Shown here in pieces: positions 50,594 to 59,281 of a stretch of DNA of 64,000 nucleotides; the first letter of the stretch is position 1; each line of letters begins with the position of its first letter. Location of the stretch: contig NZ_JACXAD010000014.1 in assembly GCF_014699115.1 (NCBI RefSeq), forward strand, positions 1 to 64,000, written 5' to 3'. Source of the stretch: Hymenobacter montanus (GTDB taxonomy: Bacteria; Bacteroidota; Bacteroidia; Cytophagales; Hymenobacteraceae). Below the pieces are notes generated by a model, which was given only the letters and a program-made list of their open reading frames with translations, was not told the origin of the DNA and ran no database searches. A program made the position numbers and the translations under genes.

Positions 50594-52012
50594 CTACCGT
50601 ACGCGGTACCCCCGCAGGGCGTAGTACAGCAAGTACACATAGCAGAGCATGGGCACGACAAAGGCGACGTGCAGCCCGCCGCCATTAGTAGCCAGCCAGC
50701 CCATCAGCGGCGGAATAATGGCGCCGCCCACAATGGCCATAATCAGGTAAGACGACCCTTGCTTGGTGAACGGCCCCAGCCCGGTAATGGCCAGGGGGAA
50801 GATGACCGGCCACATAATCGAGTTCATCAAGCCGCAGAGCACGATCAGCCACAGGGCCGTCTCGCCGTGGCTCAGCAGCGAGGCCCCCACGAGGGTGGCC
50901 CCGGCCGCACACACTGCTACGAGTAGCGCCCGGTTGTGGAAGCGGAGTAACAGTGGAATCCCCACTAAGCGTCCCACCAAGGAGCCAAACCAGTACGACG
51001 ACACCAGTACAGCCCCCACCGCCTTGGTGAAGCCCGCCGTCGTAACAATGGGGCTGGCTTCTTGCCCAAACAGGACCAGCGCATAGTTCGTGGCCACGTT
51101 TAGCCCCCGCACCAAGCTTTGGGTGAAGGCCGAGAGCTGCTGAATGCCCTGCGATTCGCCGTAACGAATGAGGAAGGAGCCCAGGCCGACTTCGACCCCG
51201 ACGTACACGAAGATGGCCCCAACGCCGAGTACGAGGTGGGGAAAGGCCAGCGCGCTGGTCCGATGCGTGATTTTTAATTGCCCCTCCTCGTTCCATTCGG
51301 CTCCACGGCTGGCTTCTTCAGCTGGCATGCTTTCGATGTCGGGCAGCTTCACCAGAAAGAAAAATACGCCCGCCAGCACTACCAGAAATCCGGCCAGGCC
51401 CAGGTAGGGGCCTTTTACCAAATGCGATTCCTGGGCCAGCCGCTCGGCCAGGGGCAGCGCCGCCAGCCGGGCCTTTAACGCCACGGAGCCGCCGAAGAGC
51501 ACCAGGCCACCCACCAGCGGCGAGAGGCTGCCGCCAAAGTTGTTGGCCACGCCCACGATGCTTACCCGCGCCGCCGCCCCGCGCGGTGCCCCCAGCACCG
51601 ATACGTACGGATTGGCCGCGACCTGTAGTAGGGTAATGCCCGCCCCCAATACGGCCAGGGCCGTGAGGAATAGCCCGAAGGCCCGCGAATCGGCGGCGGG
51701 AATGAAGAGCAGCGCGCCGCCAGCCATGATCAGCAGGCCCACCACGATGCCGCGCTGGTAGCCCAGCTTCTTCAACACGAAGCCCGCCGGCAGCGACATC
51801 AAAAAATACGCCCCGAAAAAGGCAAACTGCACGGCCGTGGACTGGAAGTCGGTGAGCTGGCAGATGTCCTTGAGATAGGGCATGAGCACGTCGTTGAAGT
51901 TGGTGACGGCCCCGAACAGGAAGAACAGCGTGGTCATCAGCACCATGGGCCCAGCGTAGGAACGGGTGGGGGCGGCGGTGCTGGCAGGGGTGGTGAGGGG
52001 TGCGGTGGCCAT
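50594..52012 (-). CDS. Sugar MFS transporter, FucP/GluP-like
   Basis: A 472-residue inner-membrane major facilitator with 12 hydrophobic helices. The N-terminal helix LMTTLFFLFGAVTNFNDVLMPYLKDICQLTDFQSTAVQFAFFGAYFLMSLPAG, the loop KLGYQRGIVVGL and LLQVAANPYVSVLG are hallmarks of the fucose/glucose-galactose:proton symporter family. A long central loop (residues about 215-245) matches GluP-type members. The carried sugar is unknown. A TACCTTTA box lies 20 bases upstream. It is divergent from the methyltransferase gene; the 3' end lies 33 bases from the convergent kptA stop. Confidence 0.92.
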   Translation of the reverse strand: MATAPLTTPASTAAPTRSYAGPMVLMTTLFFLFGAVTNFNDVLMPYLKDICQLTDFQSTAVQFAFFGAYFLMSLPAGFVLKKLGYQRGIVVGLLIMAGGALLFIPAADSRAFGLFLTALAVLGAGITLLQVAANPYVSVLGAPRGAAARVSIVGVANNFGGSLSPLVGGLVLFGGSVALKARLAALPLAERLAQESHLVKGPYLGLAGFLVVLAGVFFFLVKLPDIESMPAEEASRGAEWNEEGQLKITHRTSALAFPHLVLGVGAIFVYVGVEVGLGSFLIRYGESQGIQQLSAFTQSLVRGLNVATNYALVLFGQEASPIVTTAGFTKAVGAVLVSSYWFGSLVGRLVGIPLLLRFHNRALLVAVCAAGATLVGASLLSHGETALWLIVLCGLMNSIMWPVIFPLAITGLGPFTKQGSSYLIMAIVGGAIIPPLMGWLATNGGGLHVAFVVPMLCYVYLLYYALRGYRVR

Positions 52013-52031
52013 GCGGGAGTTTTTGGGAAGC

Positions 52032-52039
52032 TAAAGGTA
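52032..52039 (-). promoter_or_regulatory. -7 element (TACCTTTA) of the sugar transporter
   Basis: The minus-strand TACCTTTA is identical to the murB box and to the one inside the dyad before the HNH-like gene. It lies 20 bases upstream of the start codon. Confidence 0.5.
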
Positions 52040-52081
52040 GAAAAAACCGGCACTCCAGTTTCGTCGCCCGACCTTTGCCCC

Positions 52082-53233
52082 ATGCACCTTACCGCCACCA
52101 CCCAGTTCGGCCTGGAAGAACTGCTCGCTGACGAGCTCTACGACCTCGGGGCTGATATTACCCACATCGGCAGCCGGGCAGTCGAGTTTATCGGCGACCA
52201 TCGCCTGCTCTACGAAGTGGCCCTGTGGAGCCGCCTCTCCATGCGGTTGCTGCGCCCGTTTGCCGCCTTTTACGCCGCCGACGAAAAAGCCCTCTACCGC
52301 GAAGTCAGCCGCGTCGACTGGGCGGACTTCATTGGCCCCGACCAAACCTTCGCCATCACGGCCGTGGTCAACCGCTCTACCTTCGAGCACTCGCTTTTCG
52401 TGGCCCAGCTCACCAAGGACGCTATTGTCGACCAGTTTCGCGCCCGCACCGGCCGCCGGCCCGACGTGGACACCCGCACGCCCGACATCCGCCTGCACCT
52501 GCGCATGTCGGAAAACGAAGTAATCCTCAGCCTCGACGCGGCGGGCGATTCGCTGCACCGCCGTGGCTACCGCCAGCACACCAACGAGGCTCCCTTGAAC
52601 GAGGTGCTGGCCGCCGGCCTCGTCCGCCTCTCCGGCTGGGACGGCAAAAAGCCCCTTATCGACCCCTTTTGTGGCTCAGCCACCATTCTCACCGAGGCCG
52701 GCCTGCTGGCCCAGCGCATCGCCCCGGGCTTGTTTCACCAGGGTAAGTTTGGATTCGAGCACTGGTACGACTTCGACCCCGCGCTCTGGCAGCAGATTCG
52801 CGAGGAGGCTAAGAGCCAGCGGCTGGAAGAGCCCCAGACCTACCTCGCTGGCTCCGACCTCGACCCGAAAGTCATCGACATGGCCGCCGCCAACATCACC
52901 GCCGCCGGCCTGGAAGACTGCATCCACCTCTCAGTGCGCGACGTGAAGGACGCCGTGCCGCCGAAAAACCAGGAGCCGGGCATCATCATCACCAATCCGC
53001 CCTACGGCGAGCGAATAGGAGAGGAGGCGGGGATGGCCGCGCTCTATAAAACGATTGGCGACACCCTCAAGGCAAATTTTCAGGGGTATGAGGCCTTCGT
53101 GCTGACGGGCAACCTGGAAGCAGCAAAGAGCATCGGCCTGAAGACGGCCCGGCGCACGCCCCTGTTTAATGGGCCGATTGACTGCCGGTTGTTAAAGTAC
53201 GAGCTGTACCGGGGCAGCCGGCGGGGGGCGTGA
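52082..53233 (+). CDS. THUMP-domain RNA methyltransferase (RlmL/Trm14-like)
   Basis: A 383-residue class I methyltransferase. The N-terminus (TATTQFGLEELLADELYDLGADITHIGSRAVEFIGD) begins a THUMP RNA-binding domain continuing to about residue 160. The catalytic domain has PLIDPFCGSATILTEAGLLAQ (SAM motif I), AGSDLDPKVIDMAAANITAAGL and the N6/N2-methyltransferase motif IITNPPYGERIG. The target is probably 23S rRNA guanine, by homology with RlmL; the length lacks the RlmK half. ATG 52082 is followed at once by the conserved start. Single gene. Confidence 0.93.
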   Translation: MHLTATTQFGLEELLADELYDLGADITHIGSRAVEFIGDHRLLYEVALWSRLSMRLLRPFAAFYAADEKALYREVSRVDWADFIGPDQTFAITAVVNRSTFEHSLFVAQLTKDAIVDQFRARTGRRPDVDTRTPDIRLHLRMSENEVILSLDAAGDSLHRRGYRQHTNEAPLNEVLAAGLVRLSGWDGKKPLIDPFCGSATILTEAGLLAQRIAPGLFHQGKFGFEHWYDFDPALWQQIREEAKSQRLEEPQTYLAGSDLDPKVIDMAAANITAAGLEDCIHLSVRDVKDAVPPKNQEPGIIITNPPYGERIGEEAGMAALYKTIGDTLKANFQGYEAFVLTGNLEAAKSIGLKTARRTPLFNGPIDCRLLKYELYRGSRRGA

Positions 53234-53250
53234 CCTTACCCCCCAGCCCT

Positions 53251-53299
53251 ACCCCGCATCTGCTTTATGCGCAGAGTTCCAGGAGCGGGGGAGCCACGT
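53251..53299. repeat. C-rich hairpin repeat, core type B, copy 1 (inverted)
   Basis: On the minus strand this reads with GCTCCTGGAACTCTGCGCAT, then AAAGCAGATGCGGGG. It is the reverse orientation of the copies at 53872 and 58447. A separate short hairpin (CCCGCTCC...GGAGCGGG, near 53333-53352) lies beside it. Confidence 0.62.
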
Positions 53300-53412
53300 C
53301 CTGCAAAAACGTTTCGACGGTGTCCCATACCCCCGCTCCCCAGGAGCGGGGGAGTCACGGCAGCCCAACTAACAACCACAAGTCAGAATAAGAAAGGAAA
53401 GAAGTTCGTCAG

Positions 53413-53466
53413 GTTCCCCCTCTCTGCAGGCTTCGCGCCTCAAGCGAACTGGGGCCGGGGGTGAGG
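53413..53466. repeat. C-rich hairpin repeat, core type A, copy 3
   Basis: TTCCCCCTCTCTGCAGG, the CTTCGCGCC...AAGCGAAC core, then TGGGGCCGGGGGTGAGG. It shares its ends with type B copies but its core with those at 27268 and 38527. Confidence 0.66.
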
Positions 53467-53666
53467 CGAACCCGCATTCACTACCAAGGTCCAACCTCGG
53501 CGTAAGCACCTTAAGAATTATGTTCGCCACCATCGTCGCCGACCCACCCAGGCAGAAGACCGATTGTGGTAACCCCTTGGTAATTCCAAGGTGGGTGTAC
53601 CGTTCCGGCGTCAGATGCAGTTAAAAAGAGTGTGGTTGAATAAAATATATTTGTATATTTATTAAC

Positions 53667-53903
53667 ATTGAGCTTAGTGGTGAAACGCACCTTACTCGTG
53701 AGCAAGGCGAATACGATGCTGGCCGTACCTTCACGCTAACGGAATTAGGCTACGCCGAATTGCGTTTCACCAACCAGCAAGCACTCTACCACCTAAACGA
53801 GGTCTTAGCCATCATCACCGATAAACTACGAAATTCCCCCAGCATCTTCCCCCAACAGCAACGAGTCGCCAGGCTCCCCCTCTCCCGCGGACTCTGCGCA
53901 TAA
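53667..53903 (+). pseudogene. DUF559 endonuclease C-terminal remnant
   Basis: There is no start codon, but the frame reads IELSGETHLTREQGEYDAGRTF, then TLTELGYAELRFTNQQALYHLNEVLAIITDKL. This is the conserved C-terminal half of DUF559 (Vsr/PD-(D/E)XK-like) proteins: an E-x-D/S-G-E-T-H metal site, then E-YD..RT..L...GY..LRFTN. The N-terminal half is absent and the upstream 60 bases are AT-rich. The tail after KLR runs through a C-rich repeat copy into a TAA. The catalytic acidic residue of VEVDG appears changed (IELSG). It is a decayed gene, not an active nuclease. Confidence 0.7.
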
Positions 53904-53931
53904 AGCAGATGCGGGGCCGGGGGGTGAGGTT
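53872..53931. repeat. C-rich hairpin repeat, core type B, copy 2
   Basis: GCTCCCCCTCTCC, the core GGACTCTGCGCATAAAGCAG, then ATGCGGGGCCGGGGGGTGAGG. It ends 13 bases before the recQ start codon and overlaps the tail of the DUF559 remnant. Confidence 0.66.
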
Positions 53932-53943
53932 ACCCCGAATACC

Positions 53944-56172
53944 ATGCCCGACATTTTGACTACTGCCACGCCCGACCTGATGCAAGCCGCCCGCCAGGCG
54001 CTGAAACGGTACTACGGCTATGATAACTTCCGGCCCATGCAGGTCGATATCATCCAGCACATCCTGTCGGGTAAGGACACCGTAGTGCTCATGCCCACCG
54101 GCGGGGGCAAGTCGGTCTGCTTTCAAATTCCGGCGGTGGTGTCGGAAGGAACGTGCATCGTGGTTTCCCCCCTCATCGCCTTGATGAAGGACCAGGTGGA
54201 AGCTCTGAAAGCCAACGGCATCGCGGCGGCTTACATCAACAGCAGCGTGGGCCAGGCCGAGGCCAACGACATTGCCCGCGCCGCCGTCAGCGGCCACCTC
54301 AAGCTGCTCTACGTTTCGCCCGAGAAACTGCTTTCCGAGGGCTTTTTGCAATTCCTGAACCGGGTTAATATCAGCCTGTTCGCCATCGATGAGGCCCACT
54401 GCATTTCCAGCTGGGGCCACGATTTCCGGCCCGAATACACCCAACTCGGCACCCTGCGGACGCACTTTCCCGGCACGCCCATTATTGCCCTCACGGCCAC
54501 GGCCGACCGCCTCACCCAGCGCGACATCCGCACCCAGCTCAACTTGCACGAGCCCAAGGTGTTTCTGTCGAGCTTCGACCGGCCGAACATCAACCTCATC
54601 GTGCGCCCCGGCCAGGACCGGGTGGGCTCGGTACTCGAATACATTGCCCGTCACCCGCAGGACCCCGGCATCATCTACTGCCTCTCGCGCAAAACCTGCG
54701 AGACCATCTCCCAAAAGCTGGTAGCGAAGGGCGTGAAAGCGGGGCACTACCACGCGGGCCTCACGCCCGCGCAGCGGAGCAAGGTCCAGGAAGCCTTCTT
54801 GCAGGACGACGTGCAGGTTATCGTGGCCACCATCGCCTTTGGCATGGGCATCGACAAGAGCAACGTGCGCTGGGTGATCCACTATAACCTGCCCAAAAAC
54901 ATCGAAGGCTACTACCAGGAAATCGGCCGCGCCGGCCGTGACGGCGCCCAGTCTACGGCCATCCTGTTCTACAGCTTCGCCGACGTGATGCAGATGCGGG
55001 AGATGGTCACCAAGGACGTGCCCGCCCGCCAGGCCCAGCTCAACACCGCCAAGCTCGAGCGCATGCAGCAGTTCGCGGAAGCGGCCTCGTGCCGCCGTAA
55101 GATCCTGCTCAACTATTTCTCCGAAACCCTGGGCGAAGACTGTGGCAACTGCGACATCTGCCGCAACCCGCCCACCACTTTCGACGGCACGCTCATCGCC
55201 CAGAAGGCCCTGTCGGCCGTGGCCCGCTCCAAGGAACGGGTGTCCATCAACCTGCTCATCGACATCCTGCGCGGCATGCGCAACCAAGCCGTGCTGCAAG
55301 GCGGCTACCACCAGATTAAAACCTACGGCGCCGGCTCCGACTTGCCTTACCTCGACTGGTACAGCTACATCCACCAGATGCTGAACGACGGCCTGTTCTA
55401 CATCGCCTACGAGGAAGGCTACGCCCTGAAAATCACCGAGCGCGGCCACCAGGTGCTGAAAGGGCAGCTCAGCCTGCCCCTCAAGAAGTTCCAGCCCGCC
55501 GAGAAGGCCGAAAAGCCCTCCCGCGCCAGCAAAAAAGCCGCGACCGTGGCTACCATCGGCACGCCCGAAGCCCAACTGTTCGACAAGCTGCGCAAACTGC
55601 GCAAGCAGATTGCCGACGAGCAGGGCGTGCCCCCCTACGTGGTGTTCTCGGATGCCACCCTCCAGGAAATGGCGGCCGAGCGGCCCGTGAGCCGCGTCGG
55701 CATGCTAGGGATTTCGGGCGTGGGCATGAAGAAGTTCGAAACCTACGGCGAGGCCTTCATCAAGCTGATTCTGGAACACGAGGGGCCCCAAGCCGCACCC
55801 ACCGATTCGGACGAGGTGCTCAGCGCCGCTCCCCGGCCCCGCGCCGCCGTGGCCAACCAGCCGGTGAGCGATTCGGAAGATGCCACCGTTCAACTGCACC
55901 AGATGGGCCTCAGCCCCGAGGATATCGCCGAGCGCCGCAACCTGGCCCTGACCACCGTGAAAACGCACCTCTACAACGCCTACGCCAAGGGCCGCGAGCT
56001 GCGCATCCACGACTTCGTGAGCGACACCGAGCTGGCCGAAATCTTCACCGCCCGAACCCAGCTCGGCGGCGACCCCACCTTGCGCGACTTGTTCGACCAC
56101 CTGCGCGAGAAATACGATTACTTCCAGCTGCGCATGGCGGCGCTGTACCACAAGCGGCTGCGCGGCCAATAA
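53944..56172 (+). CDS. recQ: ATP-dependent DNA helicase RecQ
   Basis: A 742-residue helicase for recombination and fork repair. Walker A is PTGGGKSVCF near residue 52 and the DEAH box is AIDEAHCISSWGHDFRPEY near 150. Helicase motifs IV-VI (GIIYCLSRKTCE, VIVATIAFGMGIDKSNVRWVIHYNLPKNIEGYYQEIGRAGRDG) follow, then the zinc site (SCRRKILLNYFSE, CGNCDIC). The winged-helix domain and an HRDC domain (about 550-625) follow. A further C-terminal helix-turn-helix domain (MGLSPEDIAERRNLALTTVKTHLYNAYAKGRELRI) is present, as in many Bacteroidota RecQ proteins. The start ATG lies just after a C-rich repeat. Confidence 0.97.
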   Translation: MPDILTTATPDLMQAARQALKRYYGYDNFRPMQVDIIQHILSGKDTVVLMPTGGGKSVCFQIPAVVSEGTCIVVSPLIALMKDQVEALKANGIAAAYINSSVGQAEANDIARAAVSGHLKLLYVSPEKLLSEGFLQFLNRVNISLFAIDEAHCISSWGHDFRPEYTQLGTLRTHFPGTPIIALTATADRLTQRDIRTQLNLHEPKVFLSSFDRPNINLIVRPGQDRVGSVLEYIARHPQDPGIIYCLSRKTCETISQKLVAKGVKAGHYHAGLTPAQRSKVQEAFLQDDVQVIVATIAFGMGIDKSNVRWVIHYNLPKNIEGYYQEIGRAGRDGAQSTAILFYSFADVMQMREMVTKDVPARQAQLNTAKLERMQQFAEAASCRRKILLNYFSETLGEDCGNCDICRNPPTTFDGTLIAQKALSAVARSKERVSINLLIDILRGMRNQAVLQGGYHQIKTYGAGSDLPYLDWYSYIHQMLNDGLFYIAYEEGYALKITERGHQVLKGQLSLPLKKFQPAEKAEKPSRASKKAATVATIGTPEAQLFDKLRKLRKQIADEQGVPPYVVFSDATLQEMAAERPVSRVGMLGISGVGMKKFETYGEAFIKLILEHEGPQAAPTDSDEVLSAAPRPRAAVANQPVSDSEDATVQLHQMGLSPEDIAERRNLALTTVKTHLYNAYAKGRELRIHDFVSDTELAEIFTARTQLGGDPTLRDLFDHLREKYDYFQLRMAALYHKRLRGQ

Positions 56173-56708
56173 ATAAGCTGGCCCGTCGACGGGCCAGCTC
56201 GACCCTGGCTACTACCGCATTCCGTGTGTCTGCACTCGGGGTTAGCAAGACCGTCTCAACCCGCCTTATTCAACGTTCAGGGCAAAAGCCTCCCTATAAA
56301 AGCGTTGCTTCAGCGGCTTGTTGGGAGTGAAGGAGCTGACCAATTTGAATACCTGCTTGAACCTGAGCCTTGAGGATTCGATAGGCCAGCTTATACCGCG
56401 GAAAGCTATCCATTAATATGGAGCCCAACCACTGGGGCCGCCCAGGAATGGAGCGTGTCGTGACTATCAAATTCCGGCTGGCCTGCAAATAGCCGGCTGC
56501 CACCTCGAAACTATCCCCAGCACTTCTGCGTGGGCGGGCCCCTCACCATTGAAGAAGTCGAAGCGAGGTTAGCGAAGAAAAAGGCAAAGCTAAAGTGGTG
56601 GGCAGAAAATTATTAGCTAATTGAATTAGTATCTTCGCGGTTGCGTTGCTAACTTCACCAGCCGAATCCGCGTTGAACCCAATGCTACTCCCGGCTGCCG
56701 CTCCCCCG
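56173..56708. other. Intergenic region with short coding remnants
   Basis: A plus-strand frame ending in TAG near 56611 reads RNYPQHFCVGGPLTIEEVEA, then RLAKKKAKLKWWAENY, which looks like a true protein tail but lacks a start. On the minus strand 56503-56294 is open (GTG start, 69 codons: YLQASRNLIVTTRSIPGRPQW, then SFPRYKLAYRILKAQVQAG). I recognise neither. They overlap little, so this may be a decayed locus. Confidence 0.35.
56630..56637 (+). promoter_or_regulatory. -7 element (TATCTTCG) of the LexA-like gene
   Basis: The same TATCTTCG form as the GAPDH promoter, 79 bases before the chosen ATG. If it is the only promoter, an in-frame TTG/ATG further upstream is still within the transcript. 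Confidence 0.45.
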
Positions 56709-57536
56709 ATGATCAATACCAACCTCAAATTTTGCCGGCGTGAATTGGCCCTCACGCAGGCCCAGATGGCCGACAAGCTCGGCATCAAGCGCTCCTTGGT
56801 CGGGGCCTACGAAGAAGGCCGCGCCGAGCCCCGGCTCGCTACCCTCGTGAACATGGCTCGCTTGTTTGGCATCACCCTCGACCAACTGGTGACCACTGAC
56901 TTTAGCAAGCGCAAGAATGCCAAGGCCATTGGAGCCATGCGGGCGCAGGAGCCCCCCGTAACCGATGCCGACGACGACACCGACCCCCCCACCAGCCCGG
57001 CAGGTGGCAAGCTTCGCATCCTGGCGCTGACCGTGGACAAGGACCAGAACGAGAACATCGAGCTGGTGCCCCAAAAGGCCGCCGCCGGCTACCTCAACGG
57101 CTACGCCGACCCCGAGTACCTGGAGGTGCTGCCCAAGTTCCGGCTGCCCATGCTCTCGCAAACGGGCACCTACCGCGCCTTCGAAATTGCCGGCGATTCT
57201 ATGTTGCCCATCGCCAGCGGTACGGTCATCGTGGGCCGCTACGTGGAGGATTGGTCCAGCATTAAGGACGGCACGCCCTGCATTGTGGTAAGCAGCAAGG
57301 ACGGCATCGTCTTCAAGCGCCTCTACAACAAGGTGCGCTCGAACGCCATGTTCGTGCTGCACTCCGACAACCCCCACTTCTCGCCCTACGACGTCAACGT
57401 CGACGACGTGCTCGAAATCTGGGAAGCCAAGAGCTACATTAGCAGCACCTTCCCCATCGCCGAGCTGTCGTTGGAGCGGGTGGCCAGCCTGGTCCTGGAC
57501 TTGCAGCAGCAAGTCGCCCTGCTGAAGAAAGCCTAG
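56709..57536 (+). CDS. XRE/S24-type transcriptional regulator (LexA-like)
   Basis: A 275-residue regulator. The N-terminal HTH (residues about 5-60) is NLKFCRRELALTQAQMADKLGIKRSLVGAYEEGRAEPRLATL. A disordered linker (DADDDTDPPTSPAGG) leads to an S24 peptidase-like domain with the serine in EIAGDSMLP (near 164) and the lysine in GIVFKRLYN (near 201). These form the Ser-Lys dyad of LexA/CI repressors. Self-cleavage cannot be predicted; no Ala-Gly cleavage site is obvious. ATG 56709 immediately precedes the HTH; a GTG/TTG-type extension of 21 codons is possible. Its target is unknown. Confidence 0.88.
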   Translation: MINTNLKFCRRELALTQAQMADKLGIKRSLVGAYEEGRAEPRLATLVNMARLFGITLDQLVTTDFSKRKNAKAIGAMRAQEPPVTDADDDTDPPTSPAGGKLRILALTVDKDQNENIELVPQKAAAGYLNGYADPEYLEVLPKFRLPMLSQTGTYRAFEIAGDSMLPIASGTVIVGRYVEDWSSIKDGTPCIVVSSKDGIVFKRLYNKVRSNAMFVLHSDNPHFSPYDVNVDDVLEIWEAKSYISSTFPIAELSLERVASLVLDLQQQVALLKKA

Positions 57537-57559
57537 CCCTCGGGTTTGCTCTTGCTTTG

Positions 57560-57603
57560 TTGCCACAACGCCCCTTTGCTCGCGCGGAGGGGCGTTGTGG
57601 CAA
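57560..57603. terminator. Strong 15-pair hairpin after the regulator gene
   Basis: TTGCCACAACGCCCC (57560-57574) pairs perfectly with 57589-57603 around a 14-base loop, 24 bases past the stop. It lacks a T run, so it may act as a Rho-assisted stop or an RNA stabiliser. Confidence 0.62.
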
Positions 57604-57665
57604 GCGGGGCTAACTTCCGGAGGGCCGCCGCGTATGCAGTTCACGCTAACCTTTTGATCAGCTCA

Positions 57666-58388
57666 ATGCTCAAGTACATTTCCGCCGCCGACCGTTACCA
57701 TGCTGCCCCCGCTTCGTGGCTTAGCAGCTATTTCCTGTTTTCGTTCGCTGATTATTTCGACCGTACCAACCTGCACTTCGGCCCGCTGCGCGTTTTCAAC
57801 GACGACAGCGTAGCGCCGCAATCGGGTTTTCCGCAGCACCCGCATTCCGAAATGGAAATTGTTACGCTGGTGCTCGAAGGCGAAATCACGCACCAGGATA
57901 CGATGGGCAACAAAACCACCATTAAAGCGGGCGAAGTGCAGCGCATGACGGCGGGCACCGGCTTGGCTCATTCCGAATTTAACCGGCAAGACAAGCCCCT
58001 GCACTTGTATCAGCTCTGGTTTATTCCGGGCCAGAAAGGATTGGCGCCCAGCTACGAGCAGAAAGACCTGGGCTTCACCAGTGGCCCCAAAAACGAATTA
58101 GTACCGCTCGTCACCGGCCAGAAAGTGCTCGAAGACGTGGTGTACATGAACTCCAACAGCACCGTGTACTGGGCGAACCTGAACGAAGGCAAAGAGATTG
58201 AGTTTAAAACCTTTCGCATTCGCCTCACCTTTATTTACGTGAAAGAAGGCGTTATTTTCGTCAACGGTACCGAGCTGGGCCCCAACGACCAAGCCCGCAT
58301 GGCCGATGAAGACGTGGTGCAGATCCGAGCTAGTAAAGACGCTCAGTTTGTACTGATTGACCTGCCCGCAAGCGAGGCTAATTATTAA
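57666..58388 (+). CDS. Pirin-family cupin protein
   Basis: A 240-residue bicupin. Metal-binding histidines lie in FPQHPHSEMEIVTLVLEGEITHQD and TGLAHSEFN, typical of pirin/quercetin dioxygenase-like proteins. The C-terminal cupin is less conserved (VYWANLNEGKEIEF, IRLTFIYVKEGVIFVNG). Proposed roles range from dioxygenase to redox regulation. ATG 57666 gives MLKYISAADRYHA, the common Bacteroidota start, and 40 in-frame codons upstream overlap the preceding hairpin and are discarded. Single gene. Confidence 0.92.
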   Translation: MLKYISAADRYHAAPASWLSSYFLFSFADYFDRTNLHFGPLRVFNDDSVAPQSGFPQHPHSEMEIVTLVLEGEITHQDTMGNKTTIKAGEVQRMTAGTGLAHSEFNRQDKPLHLYQLWFIPGQKGLAPSYEQKDLGFTSGPKNELVPLVTGQKVLEDVVYMNSNSTVYWANLNEGKEIEFKTFRIRLTFIYVKEGVIFVNGTELGPNDQARMADEDVVQIRASKDAQFVLIDLPASEANY

Positions 58389-58446
58389 AAGCTAATTCGG
58401 AAAAGGGCTCCTGCCGAAGTAGCCCCGTACGAAAGGTCACTTTGGT

Positions 58447-58490
58447 AAGGCTCCCACCTCTCCCCGAACTCTGCGCATAAAGTAGCTGCG
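58447..58490. repeat. C-rich hairpin repeat, core type B, copy 3
   Basis: GGCTCCCACCTCTCC, the core GAACTCTGCGCATAAAGTAG, then CTGCGGGGTCGTAC. The GGGGTCGTAC ending is shared with the type A copy at 27268. Confidence 0.6.
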
Positions 58491-58605
58491 GGGTCGTACT
58501 CAGTAGAGCCGGCCCGGTAGGAGTCATGTGAGGCCCCCACCAGAACGCCCCCGGCTCCCAAGCCGGCTCCGGCGCTCGCCACGGAACATTAGCCGTGAAT
58601 GCAAC

Positions 58606-58653
58606 TGCCCCTCCAAGGCCGGCTAGCTGCCGGCATTTGGAGGGGCAATTTTT
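58606..58653 (+). terminator. Rho-independent terminator
   Basis: TGCCCCTCCAA (58606-58616) pairs with TTGGAGGGGCA (58637-58647). An inner GCCGGC/GCCGGC stem sits in the loop, and ATTTTTATTATT follows on the plus strand. It probably stops transcripts from the pirin side. Confidence 0.85.
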
Positions 58654-58681
58654 ATTATTCGGGGCGGGCCCGGTGGCCGGT

Positions 58682-59245
58682 TTAGGGCTTAGCAATGACC
58701 TGCGACGAGACCTCGGGTGCCAGGTTGCTGGCCCCGGCTACGGTGCGGCGGATGACCAGCACGTACGGATAAGCGGTGCGCTTAGTGGCGTAGCCCGATT
58801 TTTGAGTGAAGATGGTCACAGTATAATCCTTGCCCACCAGTCGCTCCCCCTCGCACTGCACGCAGTTGATGAATTCTGCCTTGAGCTTGCCCCGGCGCCG
58901 CAACTCAGCCCGCAACTGGTTGATGCACTCGCGGTGCGTGGTTTTGTAAACCAGGTCGTAATATCCCTGCTTGTTACTGCGGCGCAGCCCCACCCAGGCG
59001 TCGCCCTGTTCTGAGTCGAGCGCAATCTGGCCGGGCGCGACGTAAGTCCAATAGGGGGTGTCCCCTCGGTGAATCGTCCACCCCTCGGCGGGAAGCAGGG
59101 CCGATAAGCTGTCGGCGGTAACGCGGCCGGCCGCCACGCCCTGATCCAACCGCTCCAGCGGCAGGCACTGGGCTCGCAACGTAGGTCCCTGCAATAAGCC
59201 CAAGGCTAGGGCGAAAAGGAAAGAAAGCCAGGGGGGAGTAGTCAT
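58682..59245 (-). CDS. Secreted hypothetical protein
   Basis: A 187-residue exported protein with signal peptide LSFLFALALGLLQGPTLRAQ. The mature chain contains RLDQGVAAGRVTADSLSALLPAEGWTIH, EQGDAWVGLRRSNKQGYYDLVY and FINCVQCEGERLVGKDYTVTIFTQKSGYA, suggesting a compact beta-rich domain with three cysteines. I do not recognise the family. It is encoded 36 bases downstream of the TonB-dependent receptor on the same strand. It may therefore be cotranscribed and act as a periplasmic or surface partner of that receptor. Confidence 0.75.
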   Translation of the reverse strand: MTTPPWLSFLFALALGLLQGPTLRAQCLPLERLDQGVAAGRVTADSLSALLPAEGWTIHRGDTPYWTYVAPGQIALDSEQGDAWVGLRRSNKQGYYDLVYKTTHRECINQLRAELRRRGKLKAEFINCVQCEGERLVGKDYTVTIFTQKSGYATKRTAYPYVLVIRRTVAGASNLAPEVSSQVIAKP

Positions 59246-59281
59246 ATAGAGAAAGTATAGTGAGCTTGGATGACCTGCAGC

